Below the pieces are notes generated by a model. It had not been told where the DNA came from. It was given only the letters and a program-made list of their open reading frames with translations, and did not search any database. Below, one piece after another: positions 46,854-58,885 of a stretch of DNA of 64,000 bases. The stretch is from Boesenbergia rotunda (lineage: Eukaryota; Streptophyta; Magnoliopsida; Zingiberales; Zingiberaceae): the NCBI GenBank assembly GCA_024364735.1, contig JAGFNQ010005193.1:248001-312000 (forward strand). Direction: 5' to 3'. Every line of letters begins with the position of its first letter. Position 1 is the first letter of the stretch. Made by a program: the position numbers and the translations under genes.

Positions 46854-47771
46854 ATGTACCACGAAAACGAAGCGGTAAGTCTCCCCTTCTCCGGCGATCA
46901 TGGATTCTCCGGAACACTAGTGTCCGGGATCGACGAGAATTCTGCGGCGTCGATGCTCTCCGGTAGCCTCTTGGCTTGGGAGAAGTTGACCATGGTGTCG
47001 GCCTTGGTTCATGTCGTGTCCGGGGAGTCCACGTCGGCATGCCCCTCTTCTTCTGCTTCGCCCTCTTCTTCGTCGTCATGTGCATCCTCCTCTTACTCTC
47101 TCATGTCCTCCAGCGATGAGGCCGGACGAAAAAGGGCAAGAGAGGAGCTTCTGCCGGAGGTGGGAGTGAAGTATTACGAATCTTGTTTTGGGAATGCAAG
47201 AAGCTATCAAGTTCCGCCAGCAGCAACGGAAGAGCACACGGCAGTAGGAATCGGCGAGAGAAAGTACCGCGGCGTCCGGAGGAGGCCGTGGGGAAAATGG
47301 GCAGCTGAGATCCGCGACCCGCATAAGGCCGCCAGAGTGTGGCTAGGGACCTTCGCAACTGCGGAGGACGCGGCATGGGCCTACGACGCCGCTGCGCTCC
47401 GATTCAAGGGAAGCCGAGCAAAGCTCAACTTCCCCGAGCACGTCCACCTTCACCGCCCTCCCACGTCCACTATTTCCCCAGGGGTTCAATTCCTTGTTCC
47501 TAGCTCTGTTACATCTACGACGACGGCAGCGTTGGATGATTACTTGGAGTACTCGAGGCTAGTACTACCAGGAAGTGCAGACTACAACCAAAGCCAAAGG
47601 ATTCCGGCGACGGGCCCCGTCGACAGATTCGAGACGGCGACAAGTGTGGAAGATGGTAGCTCTATTGCTTCTCCTTCGTTTCTAGCTCCTGTTTCCTCGC
47701 TGGCGTTCGCTGATCCTCTGTTCCTTGACGTAGACCAATTAACTGCCATGGGTGGGGTTTGGCAATATTGA
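46854..47771 (+). CDS. AP2/ERF transcription factor (ERF subfamily)
   Basis: An intronless 305-residue ORF. One AP2/ERF DNA-binding domain spans about residues 137-195 (KYRGVRRRPWGKWAAEIRDP, then RVWLGTFATAEDAAWAYD and LRFKGSRAKLNFPE). The alanine and aspartate diagnostic for ERF-type rather than DREB-type binding are present in WAAEIRD, so GCC-box binding is expected. The N-terminus is long and has a Ser-rich low-complexity stretch (about 64-88) followed by a basic GRKRAREE segment that may be a nuclear localisation signal. The KLNFPE ending and overall layout resemble group X ERFs (ABR1/RAP2.6 type), typically stress- and wound-induced, but the group is inferred from the domain alone. No EAR repression motif was seen. 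The first ATG after the TATA box was chosen as start. Confidence 0.95.
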   Translation: MYHENEAVSLPFSGDHGFSGTLVSGIDENSAASMLSGSLLAWEKLTMVSALVHVVSGESTSACPSSSASPSSSSSCASSSYSLMSSSDEAGRKRAREELLPEVGVKYYESCFGNARSYQVPPAATEEHTAVGIGERKYRGVRRRPWGKWAAEIRDPHKAARVWLGTFATAEDAAWAYDAAALRFKGSRAKLNFPEHVHLHRPPTSTISPGVQFLVPSSVTSTTTAALDDYLEYSRLVLPGSADYNQSQRIPATGPVDRFETATSVEDGSSIASPSFLAPVSSLAFADPLFLDVDQLTAMGGVWQY

Positions 47772-48356
47772 AACTTGCTCGCGGCTTCTTTAGATCAACA
47801 TGGATGCAGCGAAAGCTGTGGCCTTCCTTTTATTATTGTGACGAAATTAAGAAATATAATTTGGATTCGAATACGGAATAAAAAATTTTACACAACTCAT
47901 TGCCGCCTAAACACCGATACCAGCTACCTTAAACCAAACTATATCCTAAAAAATATTATAAATGCATTAAAGATCATAGCAATTAAAATATTACATCATT
48001 CACATTAAATTTTACACTGTGAATTCATATTATATATCATTTTTAATATACACGTGTAAGAATAAAAGCAGATGCAAAACAAGCTTTAGGAACAAGTCGA
48101 ACGAATTGGTTAATAGACTTCACTTATTCAAGTTGATCATTTTTCAAGAACGAACAAAACAACCAAAGAATTCATTGTTCAATGTAGCGTGCATTAGAAA
48201 GAACAGCATAGTAACATTGCAGAAAGCAAACTTCTATATTGAAGCTTTTTTGAATCCCACTAGGAGCTTCAAACACAGAAAGGCAATGGTTGACAACAGT
48301 GAGATGAGGTCAGAAAACCTAAACCCTAATCAGATCAGACAAGCAAAACAGAGCAA
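47772..48356. other. Intergenic region between the convergent ERF and H3 genes
   Basis: This is 585 bases of AT-rich DNA that must hold the 3' UTRs of both convergent genes. No other feature was seen. Confidence 0.5.
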
Positions 48357-48767
48357 TTAGGCCCTCTCCCCACGGATCCTGCGCGCAAGTTGAATGTCTT
48401 TGGGCATTATAGTCACACGCTTGGCATGGATGGCGCACAGATTGGTGTCCTCAAAGAGACCGACCAGGTAGGCCTCAGCCGCCTCCTGGAGTGCAGCTAC
48501 GGCAGAGCTCTGGAACCGGAGGTCCGTCTTGAAGTCCTGGGCAATTTCACGGACAAGACGCTGAAACGGGAGCTTACGGATCAGCAGTTCAGTGCTCTTC
48601 TGGTACTTGCGTATCTCCCGCAGTGCCACGGTTCCGGGGCGGAATCGGTGGGGCTTCTTCACGCCGCCGGTGGCAGGCGCCGATTTGCGAGCTGCCTTGG
48701 TCGCCAGTTGCTTACGCGGGGCCTTTCCTCCGGTGGATTTTCTCGCCGTCTGCTTCGTCCTAGCCAT
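48357..48767 (-). CDS. Histone H3 (canonical H3.1 type)
   Basis: The gene encodes a 136-residue intronless core histone of the nucleosome. It begins [20 protein letters not shown] and ends RIRGERA. The plant H3.1-specific residues are present: A31, F41 (HRFRPG), S87 and A90 (QSSAVAALQ), as opposed to the T31/Y41/H87/L90 of H3.3. All modifiable lysines (K4, K9, K14, K18, K23, K27, K36) are intact. Absence of introns and the promoter elements (TATA at 48862-48870, octamer motifs at 48996-49019) fit replication-dependent S-phase expression. The frame is open for 50 more codons upstream, but the MARTKQ start is certain from family conservation. The gene converges with the ERF gene. Confidence 0.98.
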
Positions 48768-48861
48768 TGCGATAGAAAACGAGATCGGGGGAAGAAAAAG
48801 AAAACAAGGGTTTGCGATGTGGGAATTGGAACGACGATGGGAACAAAACACGGTGTGGTGC

Positions 48862-48870
48862 CTTTTATAG
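48862..48870 (-). promoter_or_regulatory. TATA box of the H3 gene
   Basis: The minus-strand TATAAAAGG lies about 100 bases upstream of the H3 start codon, a normal distance for a plant histone gene. Confidence 0.75.
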
Positions 48871-48995
48871 GAGATGTGGCAAGGAGACCGAAAAAAATGC
48901 GGGCTACGAAAGTACAATCCCTCCTTAGTAAATCATAAGTTTTATTTGGAGCGTCAGATGTGGATGAATTAATGGTAGAGATCTATCTAAAACTG

Positions 48996-49019
48996 ACCAC
49001 GCGGATCGGGATCCGTGGT
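48996..49019. promoter_or_regulatory. Histone octamer motif pair (near-palindrome)
   Basis: CGCGGATC at 49000-49007 is the exact plant histone-gene octamer. It is followed after two G bases by GATCCGTGG, a one-mismatch inverted copy. Together they form a near-palindrome about 230 bases upstream of the H3 start and 130 upstream of its TATA box. Octamers of this kind drive meristem/S-phase transcription of plant histone genes. Confidence 0.7.
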
Positions 49020-49184
49020 TCTTTGCTGTTGCTTTATTACCGTCGGATTCGTCTCGATAAAATTAACTTGATTTTGATGGGTTTTTGGAATATTGGTATC
49101 TTCAAAAAATAATAATAATGACAGTTAATCAAAATCCAAAACGATCAATATAATATTTATTTATTACATTATTTGGATCAGTAA

Positions 49185-49377
49185 CACTCTATTTGAAAAT
49201 ATTTTAAATAAGGAATTGAAATTTAATTTCGGATGGATCGGAATTGAATTTTAATTCTCATGTTTAGAATTGAACTGAGAATAACTTATTAATTCTTTTC
49301 TGAAAATTACTATCAAAGGATGGAATTGAATTTCAATTTCCAAAGGAATTCCAATTCTTTCCTTTCCAAATAGGATG
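49185..49377. mobile_element. Tourist-like MITE (family A), short copy
   Basis: The 193-bp element has perfect TAA duplications (49182-49184 and 49378-49380), with termini CACTCTATTTG and CCAAATAGGATG. Its interior (GGAATTGAATT words) matches 811-1215 but is about half as long. It lies about 420 bases upstream of the H3 start codon. Confidence 0.85.
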
Positions 49378-49589
49378 TAAGGAGGCTGATATCGTTGAAT
49401 TTGAGCGAGGAAGAAGATCTTTGTTCGTGAGTTTCGTGGGGTAAGATCCTTACAATACATGCTATAATTTTGGTTAAGTTTTGGGATCCGAGTAGCTCCA
49501 TGATTTCTGTGTTTATTGGAACCGATATAATACTTTGCCCGTTTGTTGCGACTATTGAACTGAGGAAACTTGGATTTGCAGGGGGTAAT

Positions 49590-51162
49590 TGACGTTGCCA
49601 GTATCAGGTAAGTGTTTGTATAGTTTGATGTTTCAATCGGGGGAATTTCTTTCTTAGTTATTGGCCAAATCAGTATTATATAGGAGTGATTGCTCCATGT
49701 TTGCTATCCCTAATACAATGGATGAGTAGATCATTTATTTTACCTATTGGAGTAGTAGCGTACAATTTCTATTGTTCATGTTTCCGGGATTGGTTCGATA
49801 CCTCTAGAGTTTTCTACAGTTGAACATCTAGAAATTAATATGGATTGGATAAATATATGATTGTTCTTCTTGATTAAATTTTACTAGTTTCAGTATATTA
49901 TTAACAGTTAGGTTAATTGAGATTGGTTATTTAATTGATTGATTAATTAACAACCCAACCTAATCTGATCATGTGAAGGTCTAGAATAGGGTCGATGCGA
50001 GGATAGCTCAAAAATAATCAAGGAGCTGAAATGTATACGAAGATAATCATTAAACTAAGACAAATAAATAGATAATATAATCCGGACAAATCCTAACTAA
50101 AATTGAGAATTTAGTCTGTCCTATTGTCATGTATTAAAGTAGCTAAGTTACATTTTTGATATAGGTATTAAAGTAGCTAAGTTGCATTTAGTCTGATATA
50201 TTGTACTCCCAGGTGCTTGGAGTCTCCATAGGTATTTCGAGGTTTTAAGCCACAGGTATTATGAATTTTCATTTAGGGTCGTAGGTATTATGGTGTATTT
50301 GTATAGTCACAGGTTTTGGTACTTGTATCTTGTCCACTCAACCTACCCAATGAGCGGTGGTTGGTGTGTGTATCATGTAGGTCATCGCATCATGTGCATA
50401 TGCATCATGCAATTTGTTTATGTTTGTTGTATTTGTTTGAGCTATGATTGTTGCATTTGATTGACATGCACATTCAGTTATAATTTTCAATTATTATATG
50501 ATCTAAATATGTTCGGCAGTACTAGCAGTATACTGAGGTATTTGAGAGATTTCTGATCATGCCCCTATGTGTTACATGATTTTCAAATATGTTTGTTGTA
50601 CAGATGCATTCGTGTTTTGTTCTTTATTCTAGAGATTGTATAATTTTGTTTCTTATATGCTTGTTTTACCCTTTTATATATCATGTATTTATCTATTCTT
50701 ATATCCACAGAATCTGCCTGGACACCACCCCTCATTCTTCTTTTTATTTCAAGTAGTTGATAGTTTATGTCTCGTGCCGCCAGGAGAGGATCCAACTGTC
50801 AGTCTCCCGCTCGAGTATTTTACTTATCGTTTTCGTACTTTCGTAGTAACTGTATCGTGTTGATGTTGTTTTAATTTTGTTTTCATTTTGGATGGTATTT
50901 GAATTTCTTTAGACGTGTATTTATCTGCTTTAGTTGGATTTTGGATCTTTGCGTTTTAGTTTACGGAGGATTATTTATTATGTTTATCATTTATTATGCA
51001 AATTATTTATCTATATGGTGGTGTTTATGTGAATGTTAGCTGAATGTGACTGAGTTTATTTAATACGTGTGGAGATGTGTATGTATAAGTTTCAGATTGT
51101 CCACCATACAGAGGAGATGTTACCCAATTTTCGAATGAGCACGCCCCTTTGAGGGCGTAACA
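49590..51162 (+). mobile_element. LTR fragment, Tekay/Del-like gypsy
   Basis: It ends GAGGGCGTAACA at 51162, the type of 3' end seen on the minus strand of 27643-30579. Its sequence is related to 60960-61424 (shared TTTCTTTAGACGTG/TTTCGTTAGAC and TTTATTATG passages). It starts abruptly near an AGGTAAGTG passage also found at 60963. No second LTR or coding domain is present, so it is a 5'-truncated remnant. Confidence 0.55.
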
Positions 51163-51429
51163 AAAAAAAATATTGTCAATTGTTCTGTCATATTTCAATG
51201 TCTAATCCTTACCTAATCAAGTAACTAAAAGAGTCAAGTAAAAAATACACCATTTTAAAAGCAATATCATTCCACCATAATAAAAACAAAACATATTCAA
51301 TAATCAAGTAACAAATTTTACATTAAATAATAACAATTTATTAAGCATCCAAAATCATCAAAATACATAGCATTCGTATGCATAATACATAGTATCCAAA
51401 TGTAAACATCCAATTATATATATCATAGC

Positions 51430-52050
51430 AAGCAACAAATTAATCATGTGGTGGATTTTTTCCATTCATCATTTGCAATAACAATTTTTTCCAATGTTCA
51501 TAAGAGCATCTAAGTAAAACTCGCAATGTCTTCAGACATTAAACAAGATACAAATAATATTTAAAAATTTTATATTGCTCAACACCTAATCGACTCAATA
51601 AACTCCACACTTCATTCTCGTTAAATAGGAAGTTTATTTGATTTAACCATTTCAGATATTGAATTCATGATGACTTTAACTCAATTGTATTGCTTATACC
51701 ATCATCATCAGCTTTACCTTTCTTTGCACTGTTATTTTTGGATAATTCTCCAACAAAAGAGTTAGTTTGAGATTTAGTTGGTTTAGAACTTGGAGTTGGA
51801 ATTTAGACATCCTCATTAATTATATCTAAATTATTCAAATAGATTTTCTATTCAGATATCATATATTCAACTTCATTAATAGTTTCAAAATGATTTCCAT
51901 AAACATTATTCACTACTTCTATGCTAGGTCTTTTCTTTTGCATTTCTAACACAATTTCAACATATTATCTTGTAGCCCTATATTTCTCATATATTTGAAC
52001 TAACTTCTCATAATTTTAAATAAACATGCTCTACCATGCTTCTGGTTTTA
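51430..52050 (-). pseudogene. PIF/Harbinger MYB-like (ORF1) relic
   Basis: In changing frames the minus strand encodes pieces such as YEKLVQIYEKYRATR, EVEYMISE, NSFVGELSKNNSAKKGKADD and NENEVWSLLSRLGV. These resemble the C-terminal part of plant MYB/SANT-like proteins derived from Harbinger transposon ORF1 (annotated as L10-interacting MYB-like). Several stops interrupt it, and no transposase was found beside it. The identification rests on weak, partial similarity. Confidence 0.45.
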
Positions 52051-52297
52051 GCTACAATTTATAATATAATTGCATCAAACATTCATTCATGCATAAAATC
52101 ACAAGAGAAAAACAAATATAGTATTCAAATGCAAATAATAAAACACACCTCAATTAGTTATCGTCAAACTTTAGGTTTAACAATGAATATTTCTATGGTG
52201 GGATATCATACAAAATCACTTATATCATTATTGAATACATCATAACATGAAAACTAGTCTCTTTTAATATGTTTCATGTGATTTTGAATCTTGTTCT

Positions 52298-54150
52298 TGT
52301 TGGGTCGAGGTGGATCGGCAAGAAGTGGTGAATTGCCGCTGTAAAATAAAACAAATCTTTTGTACAGCTCACAAAGATTCCAGATTAGTTGCAATAATAA
52401 AATAAAATAACCATTAACTAATTAACTAAATTTAGCTAGTTGATCCTGTCGACAAGCGGAGAGGACTCTCGCTCAGATGACTTGTTCGGGTCGAGACGAC
52501 TCGAGTTGCGGCAGCGTGTGAGTCGGGGTCGGGCTCAAGGATTAGCAGGACAGGGTTGGGTCAGAGTCAGACCAAAACGGGAACACGAAAGGTGGAGAAG
52601 AATATTTCAGCAGCAGGAATCCCCTTTTTTGAAGCACCCAAGGGGTTTATTTAGGAGAGGAGGAAGCCCCCTGTCTTGTCAAGGCTGTCTTGTCATATTA
52701 AAAACTGATCTGCTGACACCCTGATCCTTTGGCAGCCTTGATCTTCCAGAGGGTCTGTTCAGGCTACCACTTCTATCCCAATTAATGTCTGATGCTCTGC
52801 TATGATATGATTATGGTAGATGTCTTTTCCTTATAATGAGAAGATATGGAGGATCATGAAAGCCTGATCACGATTACACTACTGAGACAGTGGGGTTGCC
52901 TAGGCCGAGCCGATCTTACTAAGCGCAGTGACTGATCCACACAGACTGCCCAGTCGACCGAGACTGATCACTTGGCGAGGCTCGGTCACTCGGCTGTCAC
53001 TCGGCTCTCGGATGAGCAAGTGGCCCGAGCGAGTTCAACTATTCCTAGTACCAGCCAGCCTAACCAGCCGGCCCGGACAATTGGACACATCTGATACCCT
53101 CTTTTTCAAGGGAGCTCGGCACGTGCTTTTACTTTCGACCGACTAAACCCTCCCGGCCGGGTACGCCCGACCGGCCATCGCCGATCGGACCCAGCTTGAG
53201 TAACCTTGAACTCTGATCCCTCAAGTTAGATTGACATCTAGCGCGCTCGACTGTCTTTGCCCATCCGAGTCTTGACCTGACCGAGCTTCCGATCAGATCA
53301 ACAAACCTACCCGACCGGATCACTAGTAAAAGGCTACGACACAAGAAGTTACTTGATTGCAATTTGGGTGATTGATAATCCACAATGGTTGAAGCTCACT
53401 ATCAAAATCTCCTTTTGACGGAGAAGTCTTTTACAGACTTATAGCACAAGACAGAAACTAAAAGAATTACAAGAGATTTGATTATTGTTGATTGATTAAT
53501 ATGGAACTGAGCTTTGGGGACCTATTTATAGCTCCGGTCAATTCTATCTAATTGTTGACGTGGCACTATAGGGGCGCCCGACTGGTTGAGGGCGCCTGAC
53601 ACGTGGCTTGTGCGTAATCGGATGCGTAACATTCATAAACAGATAGTCGACGAATGATTATTAGCTCTCGGGCAGGTGTATGTAAAGGGGGCCCCGAGTG
53701 CCAGGGCGGCCCTATGTACAGGGGTGCCAGAGAGCTGTGGGCGACCCTATGCATAGGGCCGCCCGAGTGACTTTTGGTCAGCAACTTGCTGAATAGTCTC
53801 CAACAAGTCTTCTTGGGTGATTTATGGCTAACCGGAGTTAGGCTCATCCGAACTTGACTTCGGCCTTTCGCCCCTCGAGTGTCCTTCCTCTTAGCTTCAC
53901 ATCCCTCGAATGTCGCACGCGTCCTTCTCATTCCACCGGTGTACTGGTGTACTCTTCCATAGCTTCCGCGTCCCTCAAAAGCACTAAGCCCGTAGGCTCA
54001 CTTCCCGAAGCAATCCTTTTCGTCTATCGCGTCTTACGCTCGACTTCCTCCACTCCTAAGTTCATGCACACTTAGACAAATGGATCAAAAATACAACATG
54101 ACCTAACCTAACTTTGTAGATCACATTAAAACCAATCGGGGCACAAACAA
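52298..54150 (-). repeat. 3' LTR of the second Copia element, interrupted
   Basis: Net length is about 966 bp once the nested solo LTR and its duplication are removed. The first ~320 bases (outside the insertion) match 56733-57053. A minus-strand TATA box (CTATAAATAGG) is at about 53522-53532. Confidence 0.85.
52441..53322. mobile_element. Solo LTR (882 bp) nested in the Copia 3' LTR
   Basis: Perfect CTAGT duplications lie at 52436-52440 and 53323-53327. The ends are inverted: TGATCC and GGATCA. Comparison with the uninterrupted LTR at 56733-57053 shows the exact empty site. It is GC-rich with no ORF of known type. Confidence 0.9.
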
Positions 54151-54160
54151 TCTCTCCCTT

Positions 54161-54373
54161 TTTTATGTGCATCAACCTATGATCAGTTAAGGTAAAAAAA
54201 AACAATAACACTAGATAAGATAATTAAGCATAAAAGAAATATTTGCAATTAAAAACCACAACCTCCTTATTTTTAATGTGCATCAACCCAAGATCAGTTA
54301 AGGTAAAAAAAAAAGTAAGTAAGACAATTAAGCATAAAAGAAATATTTGCAATCAAAAACCACAACCTCCCTC
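54161..54373. repeat. Direct duplication, ~105-bp unit
   Basis: 54161-54268 and 54271-54373 share ATGTGCATCAACC, GATCAGTTAAGGTAAAAA and AAATATTTGCAAT. They lie just internal to the 3' LTR of the second Copia element. Non-coding. Confidence 0.8.
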
Positions 54374-55490
54374 GAACTTAAGCTATTCTCCCTCTTTGAT
54401 CACAGTAAAAAAAATAGGGCACTCAAAAAAATAGGGAAAGGGGAAAAAATATGAAATTTCTAAGCATTGTTAATGTAAAAAAAATGAATTTCGATCAAAA
54501 ATAATTATGTTGGAAAAAATTCAAAAATATTTTGTGCAAGTAATAAAATATTTGAGGTCAGACAAAAATTTTTGGAATCAAATATTCATAGATTAAAATT
54601 CTTGATGACTGAATTTTCAAAGTTCGAAATTATATTAAAAAAATTCAGAGACAAATATATTAAAGTCAACAGATGAAGAGTAGACCTAGAAAAATCAGAT
54701 TTGATAAAAATTATTTTCTATCAAAATTAAAAATTAAAAATTAAATTTTAAAAAAAGATTCATAGATAAATCTGAAAATTTTTGTATAAGTGAATTACAG
54801 AGTTTTGAGTTTGTACTAAAATTTTCAACATTAAAAATGTTATTTAAGTCCAAAAATAAATTAAATACTAACAGAGTAAAACATTCGAAAAATAAATTTT
54901 TAAAATTCAAAAATACTTCAAAAACTTCAAATAAAATTTCTACTGAAGTCTACTGATCATATCTAGATCCAAAAAAATTGGATCTGGGAAAATAAATTTT
55001 TTATCTATATTAAAATATAAAATTTGAATTTCAAATGAAAAATCATGAATATTCGATAAAATAACCAAAAAAATTTCAAAAAATCTTAGTAAGTAGAAAA
55101 AAAATCTTGTATTGTGGAAAAATATGAATATGATTTTATCATTATAAAATTTGACTGACATCCATTTTTCAAAAAATGTTAACAATGAAGAGTGAAAAAG
55201 AATGTTGCCAGAAAAAATGTTAGTATAATTCTAGATATCACTAAAAAAATATAAAAATTGAAAATTAATTTAGAAATGACTTAGGAACTAAGAACAAGTT
55301 TCTATTAATGGGGTTAATTAAAAATTTAGGAGGAATATTGTTCTTGTGCACTTTTCTAAATTTGCCCTTGTGATTTTTAATATACTAGTTCAAATTATCG
55401 GGATAACTTTTTTTTTGTTGTAAACATGCAATATTAAATTCTAATTTTTCAACTAAATTTCTCAAATTAACATTTTCATTTTTTAAATTA
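54374..55490. other. AT-rich non-coding interior of the second Copia element
   Basis: No ORF of known family is present. It consists of A/T runs and AAAATT-rich words. It lies where pol would be in an autonomous element. Confidence 0.5.
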
Positions 55491-56670
55491 TCAAAAATAG
55501 AAAAAACATGCACTAGTCAATTTCTTTTCCAATTCTCGATGCTCTTTTTCTAATTTACAATTAACTTTAAGCATTGCTTTTATACCAGAGTATAATTGAT
55601 CACGAGGGAGAAGACATACCTCACTTACCAGATCACCTTCGAATATAGGGACTCCCCCTTCATCGCTACATTCTTTTGACATAGCTCCACCTTTATTAAT
55701 GCTCTCCTCTTGATGACTTGCCATCATATCAAGTCCAACATATTCTTCAGTTTTCGATTCATCGGAAGAGGTTTGGTCCCAGGTGGCTTTCAACGCCTTC
55801 TTCTTCTTTGGTTGTTCTTGAGTTTGGGGCACTGGCCTTTTAGATGACCCTCCTCTTTGTAGTTATAACATTGGACTGTACGTTTCTTTAAAGATCGTCT
55901 TTTACCTTGAAACTTTGAAATTTATTAGCCTTTTTAAAGAAACTTTTAAGGATATTTACCATCTCCCTCGTATTTTCATCGTCCGTTGATGACTCCTCCT
56001 CGATCTGGTTTTTTCTCGCTTTCAGAGCGACGTTGTCCGTTTTCCTATTCTTCCCTATACACCGAGATTTATGAAGATCAAAAATCAAAAATAGTTGTTC
56101 TAGAGTACTTGTCTCAAGGTCTTTTGATATGAAATACGCATCCATTACTAAAATACAATCCGGGATTCTCGAGAAAACATTTAGTGCGTACCGTTGAGCG
56201 TCGCATTTTGTTACCTTTTCACCTAGGTTCTCAAGGCTCGTGATTAGCTCTTTTACCTTAGCGTACAGTTGGGCAACTGATTGTCCGTCTTCTATTCAGA
56301 GGTTGGTAACATGGCATCGAAGGATATCTCGTCACACCAATTTTGCCTTCGAGGTGCCTTCGTACAATTCCAGGATCTTTTCCCAAAGTTCCTTTGCCGA
56401 GTCGTACTTCCCGATTGTATTGACATCTTGTTTGGGGAGGACGGTCAGCAGATGGAATTCCATCCTTCCATTCGCTATAACGTCTGCTTGCTCCTTCTTG
56501 ATCCAGGAGTCAGGTTCTTTGATCATTTGTTCGTTATCTTTCATAGCTGAAAAATCATTTTTCATTATCAATAATAGTTCATAGTTAATAGTAAAAACTA
56601 CCTTCATCTTCCTCCTCCATGCTGTGAACTCCCCCTCAAACTTCAATGGGTAGATCACTGGTTGGACCAT
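55491..56670 (-). pseudogene. Copia gag remnants of the second element
   Basis: Pieces in order: MVQPVIYPLKFEGEFTAWRR with KELWEKILELYEGTSKAKLV (56670-56332); STLEQLFLIFDLHKSRCIGK (about 56100); and an acidic/coiled-coil C-terminal portion (55832-55491). This is the same general SIRE-like gag layout as at 25802-27061 but with different sequence and several frameshifts. Confidence 0.75.
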
Positions 56671-57053
56671 TTTTTAGAATTTACTGCAGTTGGCGGTTAG
56701 TCCTTCTGCGACATCCTTGCTCTGATATTACTTGTTGGGTCGAGGTGGACCGACAAGAGGGGGTGAATTGCCATTGTAAAATAAAACAAATCTTTTGTAC
56801 GACTCACAAAGATTCCAGATTAGTTGCAACAATAAATTAAAATAAGCATAAACTAATTAACTGAATTAAACTAGTAAAAGGCTAAGACACAAGAAGTTTC
56901 TTAGTTGCAATCTGGGTGGTTGCTAATCCAAGACGGTTGAAGCTCACTATCAAAATCTCCTTCTGGCGGAGAAACCTTTTACAGACTTTGTAGCACAAGA
57001 CAGAAACGAAAAGAATTACAAGAGATTTGATTACTGTTGATTGATTAATTGTT

Positions 57054-58885
57054 AGTGATATGAGAGAAGTGTCCTAAGGCAATCGCCTTATGATTGTAAA
57101 CATTCATTTTAATAAATGATAATTCACTATTTGAGTATACATGTTTGTGTATTTGATTGGGATCTTAAACTCATCTACTGAATGTCTGCAATACAATTCA
57201 CATCATAAGAGAATTTGTGATGGGATCAAAACTAGTGATTATCTCTAAATGTGCAATTGTGAAGTATTGAAAATATCCCTAGTCGATGAATTGATAAAAA
57301 CGGACATTATCAATTCTGTTGAGACTAGCATTGGTTATTCTCTAAGCAGCTGATTCTCACTGGCTGGTGACATTGGGATGTCCGGAGATAAACATGGATG
57401 CTAGTTAAGGGAACTAGTTCATTGGAGTGACTAGCTGTAAAACTTCATATGGTAATCTATATAGATATGTCAATGAAGTTCTTACTGCAGCTTAAGTGCG
57501 ATGTTCCTTTGACTTGCGGTGTTCAAGTCATCTTGGTCATGGAGACTTATACTTTAACATCTTAAGCAAGCATCTCCAAGGAGGTGTGGACCCAGGATGA
57601 TTGGGTATAAGCCGAAGTGCCCGAAGATGTTTGAGCAGCCTACAAAGGATTCACCACTCCTTGCGAGGAGATGTATACCCAGGCCTATCGTCGGATTGTT
57701 ACTCAAAGCCTCTGGCCAGAGCATATCATGTTTAGAGTGCGAGTCTCTTAAATACATGAGAGTAATTAGAAATCCAAAGGACGAGAAAGACACTACTTGG
57801 GCTAGGTGTGACGTAGTCAGCCTAGTGGGGACTGACACAAATAGACCGTGTCCTGAACTAAGTGGGTATAAGATGGTGAAGGGAATGGGGCACGATTCAT
57901 TAGAGCTGCTGAAGGGTTTCGGAATTACTTCTGAGGTCAAACCGTTGATCTTTCGATTAATTGGGGGTCATGATGTACTACTAGGTGCCACTCATGACCG
58001 TTCTATAATTGGTTAATTATAGACGGCCAACATAAATCGAAAGCCTATTTAGTCACACGCACTACGAGTAATCCGAGGGATTTAAAATGAGTTGAAAATT
58101 GAATTTTCCAATCAAGAGAAATAAGTCAAATCTGAGTTAATCAGAGGCGCAACGGAAACTTAAAATGGCTAAGTCTTTTGAAGGCTTATTGGGCGAATTA
58201 AATGAGTTTAATTCGCGATCGGTTCGGCTCGGTTTGGCCGGCCAAAGAGGGTGTTAACCCCCTTTGGTTTGGCCGGCCACAACAAGGGGAATAAACCAAT
58301 TTATTTGGTTTAATTAATAAAATAAATCTAGTGCGATTTGTTTTATAAATTATGGATAAATAAATTTGTATAAAGAAATTTATATAAATAAATTTATAGA
58401 AATTTATTCTTTTTATGGAAATTAAAATGATCCATGGAATGATTTATTTTAATTTTATAAAATCAATTATGAATTGATTTTTTCATAATAAGAAAGTTTA
58501 TAAATTTCTTATAAAATTTATTCCATAATTAAAGGAGAGAAGTATTTGTTTTATTATAAAGTTAGTTATAATAAAACTAGGCATAACGGAATTATTCATA
58601 AGAAAGGTTATAAGATAAATTTCTTATGAAAATTAATTCCGTTAAGAGAGAGACTTGGCAAGAGAGAAGCAACTATATAAGGAACCAAAGGCAAGCCTTG
58701 AATTCCTAATCAATTAATCAAGAGATTAGTTGCTCTCTCTCTCTCTACACGCCTCTCTCTCTCTAGGGCCGGCGCCCCTCTCTCTCTAGGGCCGGCTCTC
58801 TCTCCTCCCCTAGGGCCGGCGCAACTCCCAAGGTGGGCGTGAGCTTCATCCACCAAGACGACCTCGGAGAAGAACAAGCGGATCG
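57054..58885 (+). mobile_element. LTR-like retroelement block, unclassified (Copia-like)
   Basis: It begins TGTTAGTGATATG exactly where the second Copia LTR is interrupted. It has a long non-coding U3-like part, then a (CT)n and GCCGGCGC-rich leader (58730-58830). A CACTA transposon end follows at 58886, so its 3' border is not visible. An ORF at 57597-58016 has no recognisable domain and is probably chance. Confidence 0.5.
58733..58800. repeat. CT-rich simple repeat with GCCGGCGC interruptions
   Basis: CTCTCT tracts alternate with CTAGGGCCGGCG units (three copies, to 58815). It lies in the presumed leader of the LTR-like block. Confidence 0.8.

Larger units (their letters stand above)
52298..57053 (-). 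mobile_element. Second gag-only Ty1/copia element, 5'-truncated
   Basis: Minus orientation. The 5' LTR is partial (56733-57053), followed by a degenerate primer-binding site (about 56719-56731, minus strand TAATATCAGAGC), gag remnants (56670-55491), 1.3 kb of AT-rich non-coding DNA, a purine tract (AAAAAAGGGAGAGAT on the minus strand), and a 3' LTR (52298-54150) that starts TGTTGGGTCG and ends GGCACAAACA. The 5' LTR lacks its promoter half because another LTR-like block starts at 57054. The 3' LTR contains a nested 882-bp solo LTR. No pol is present. Confidence 0.8.

Noticed and set aside
48768..48917. 50-residue N-terminal extension of histone H3
   Set aside because: H3 invariably starts MARTKQ. 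The extension crosses the TATA box region and is simply open promoter/leader sequence.
48390..48938. 182-codon plus-strand ORF opposite histone H3
   Set aside because: Shadow of the H3 gene on the other strand with no recognisable domain.
57597..58016. 139-codon plus-strand ORF
   Set aside because: It lies in the U3-like part of an LTR-like block. No known domain or compositional sign of coding.
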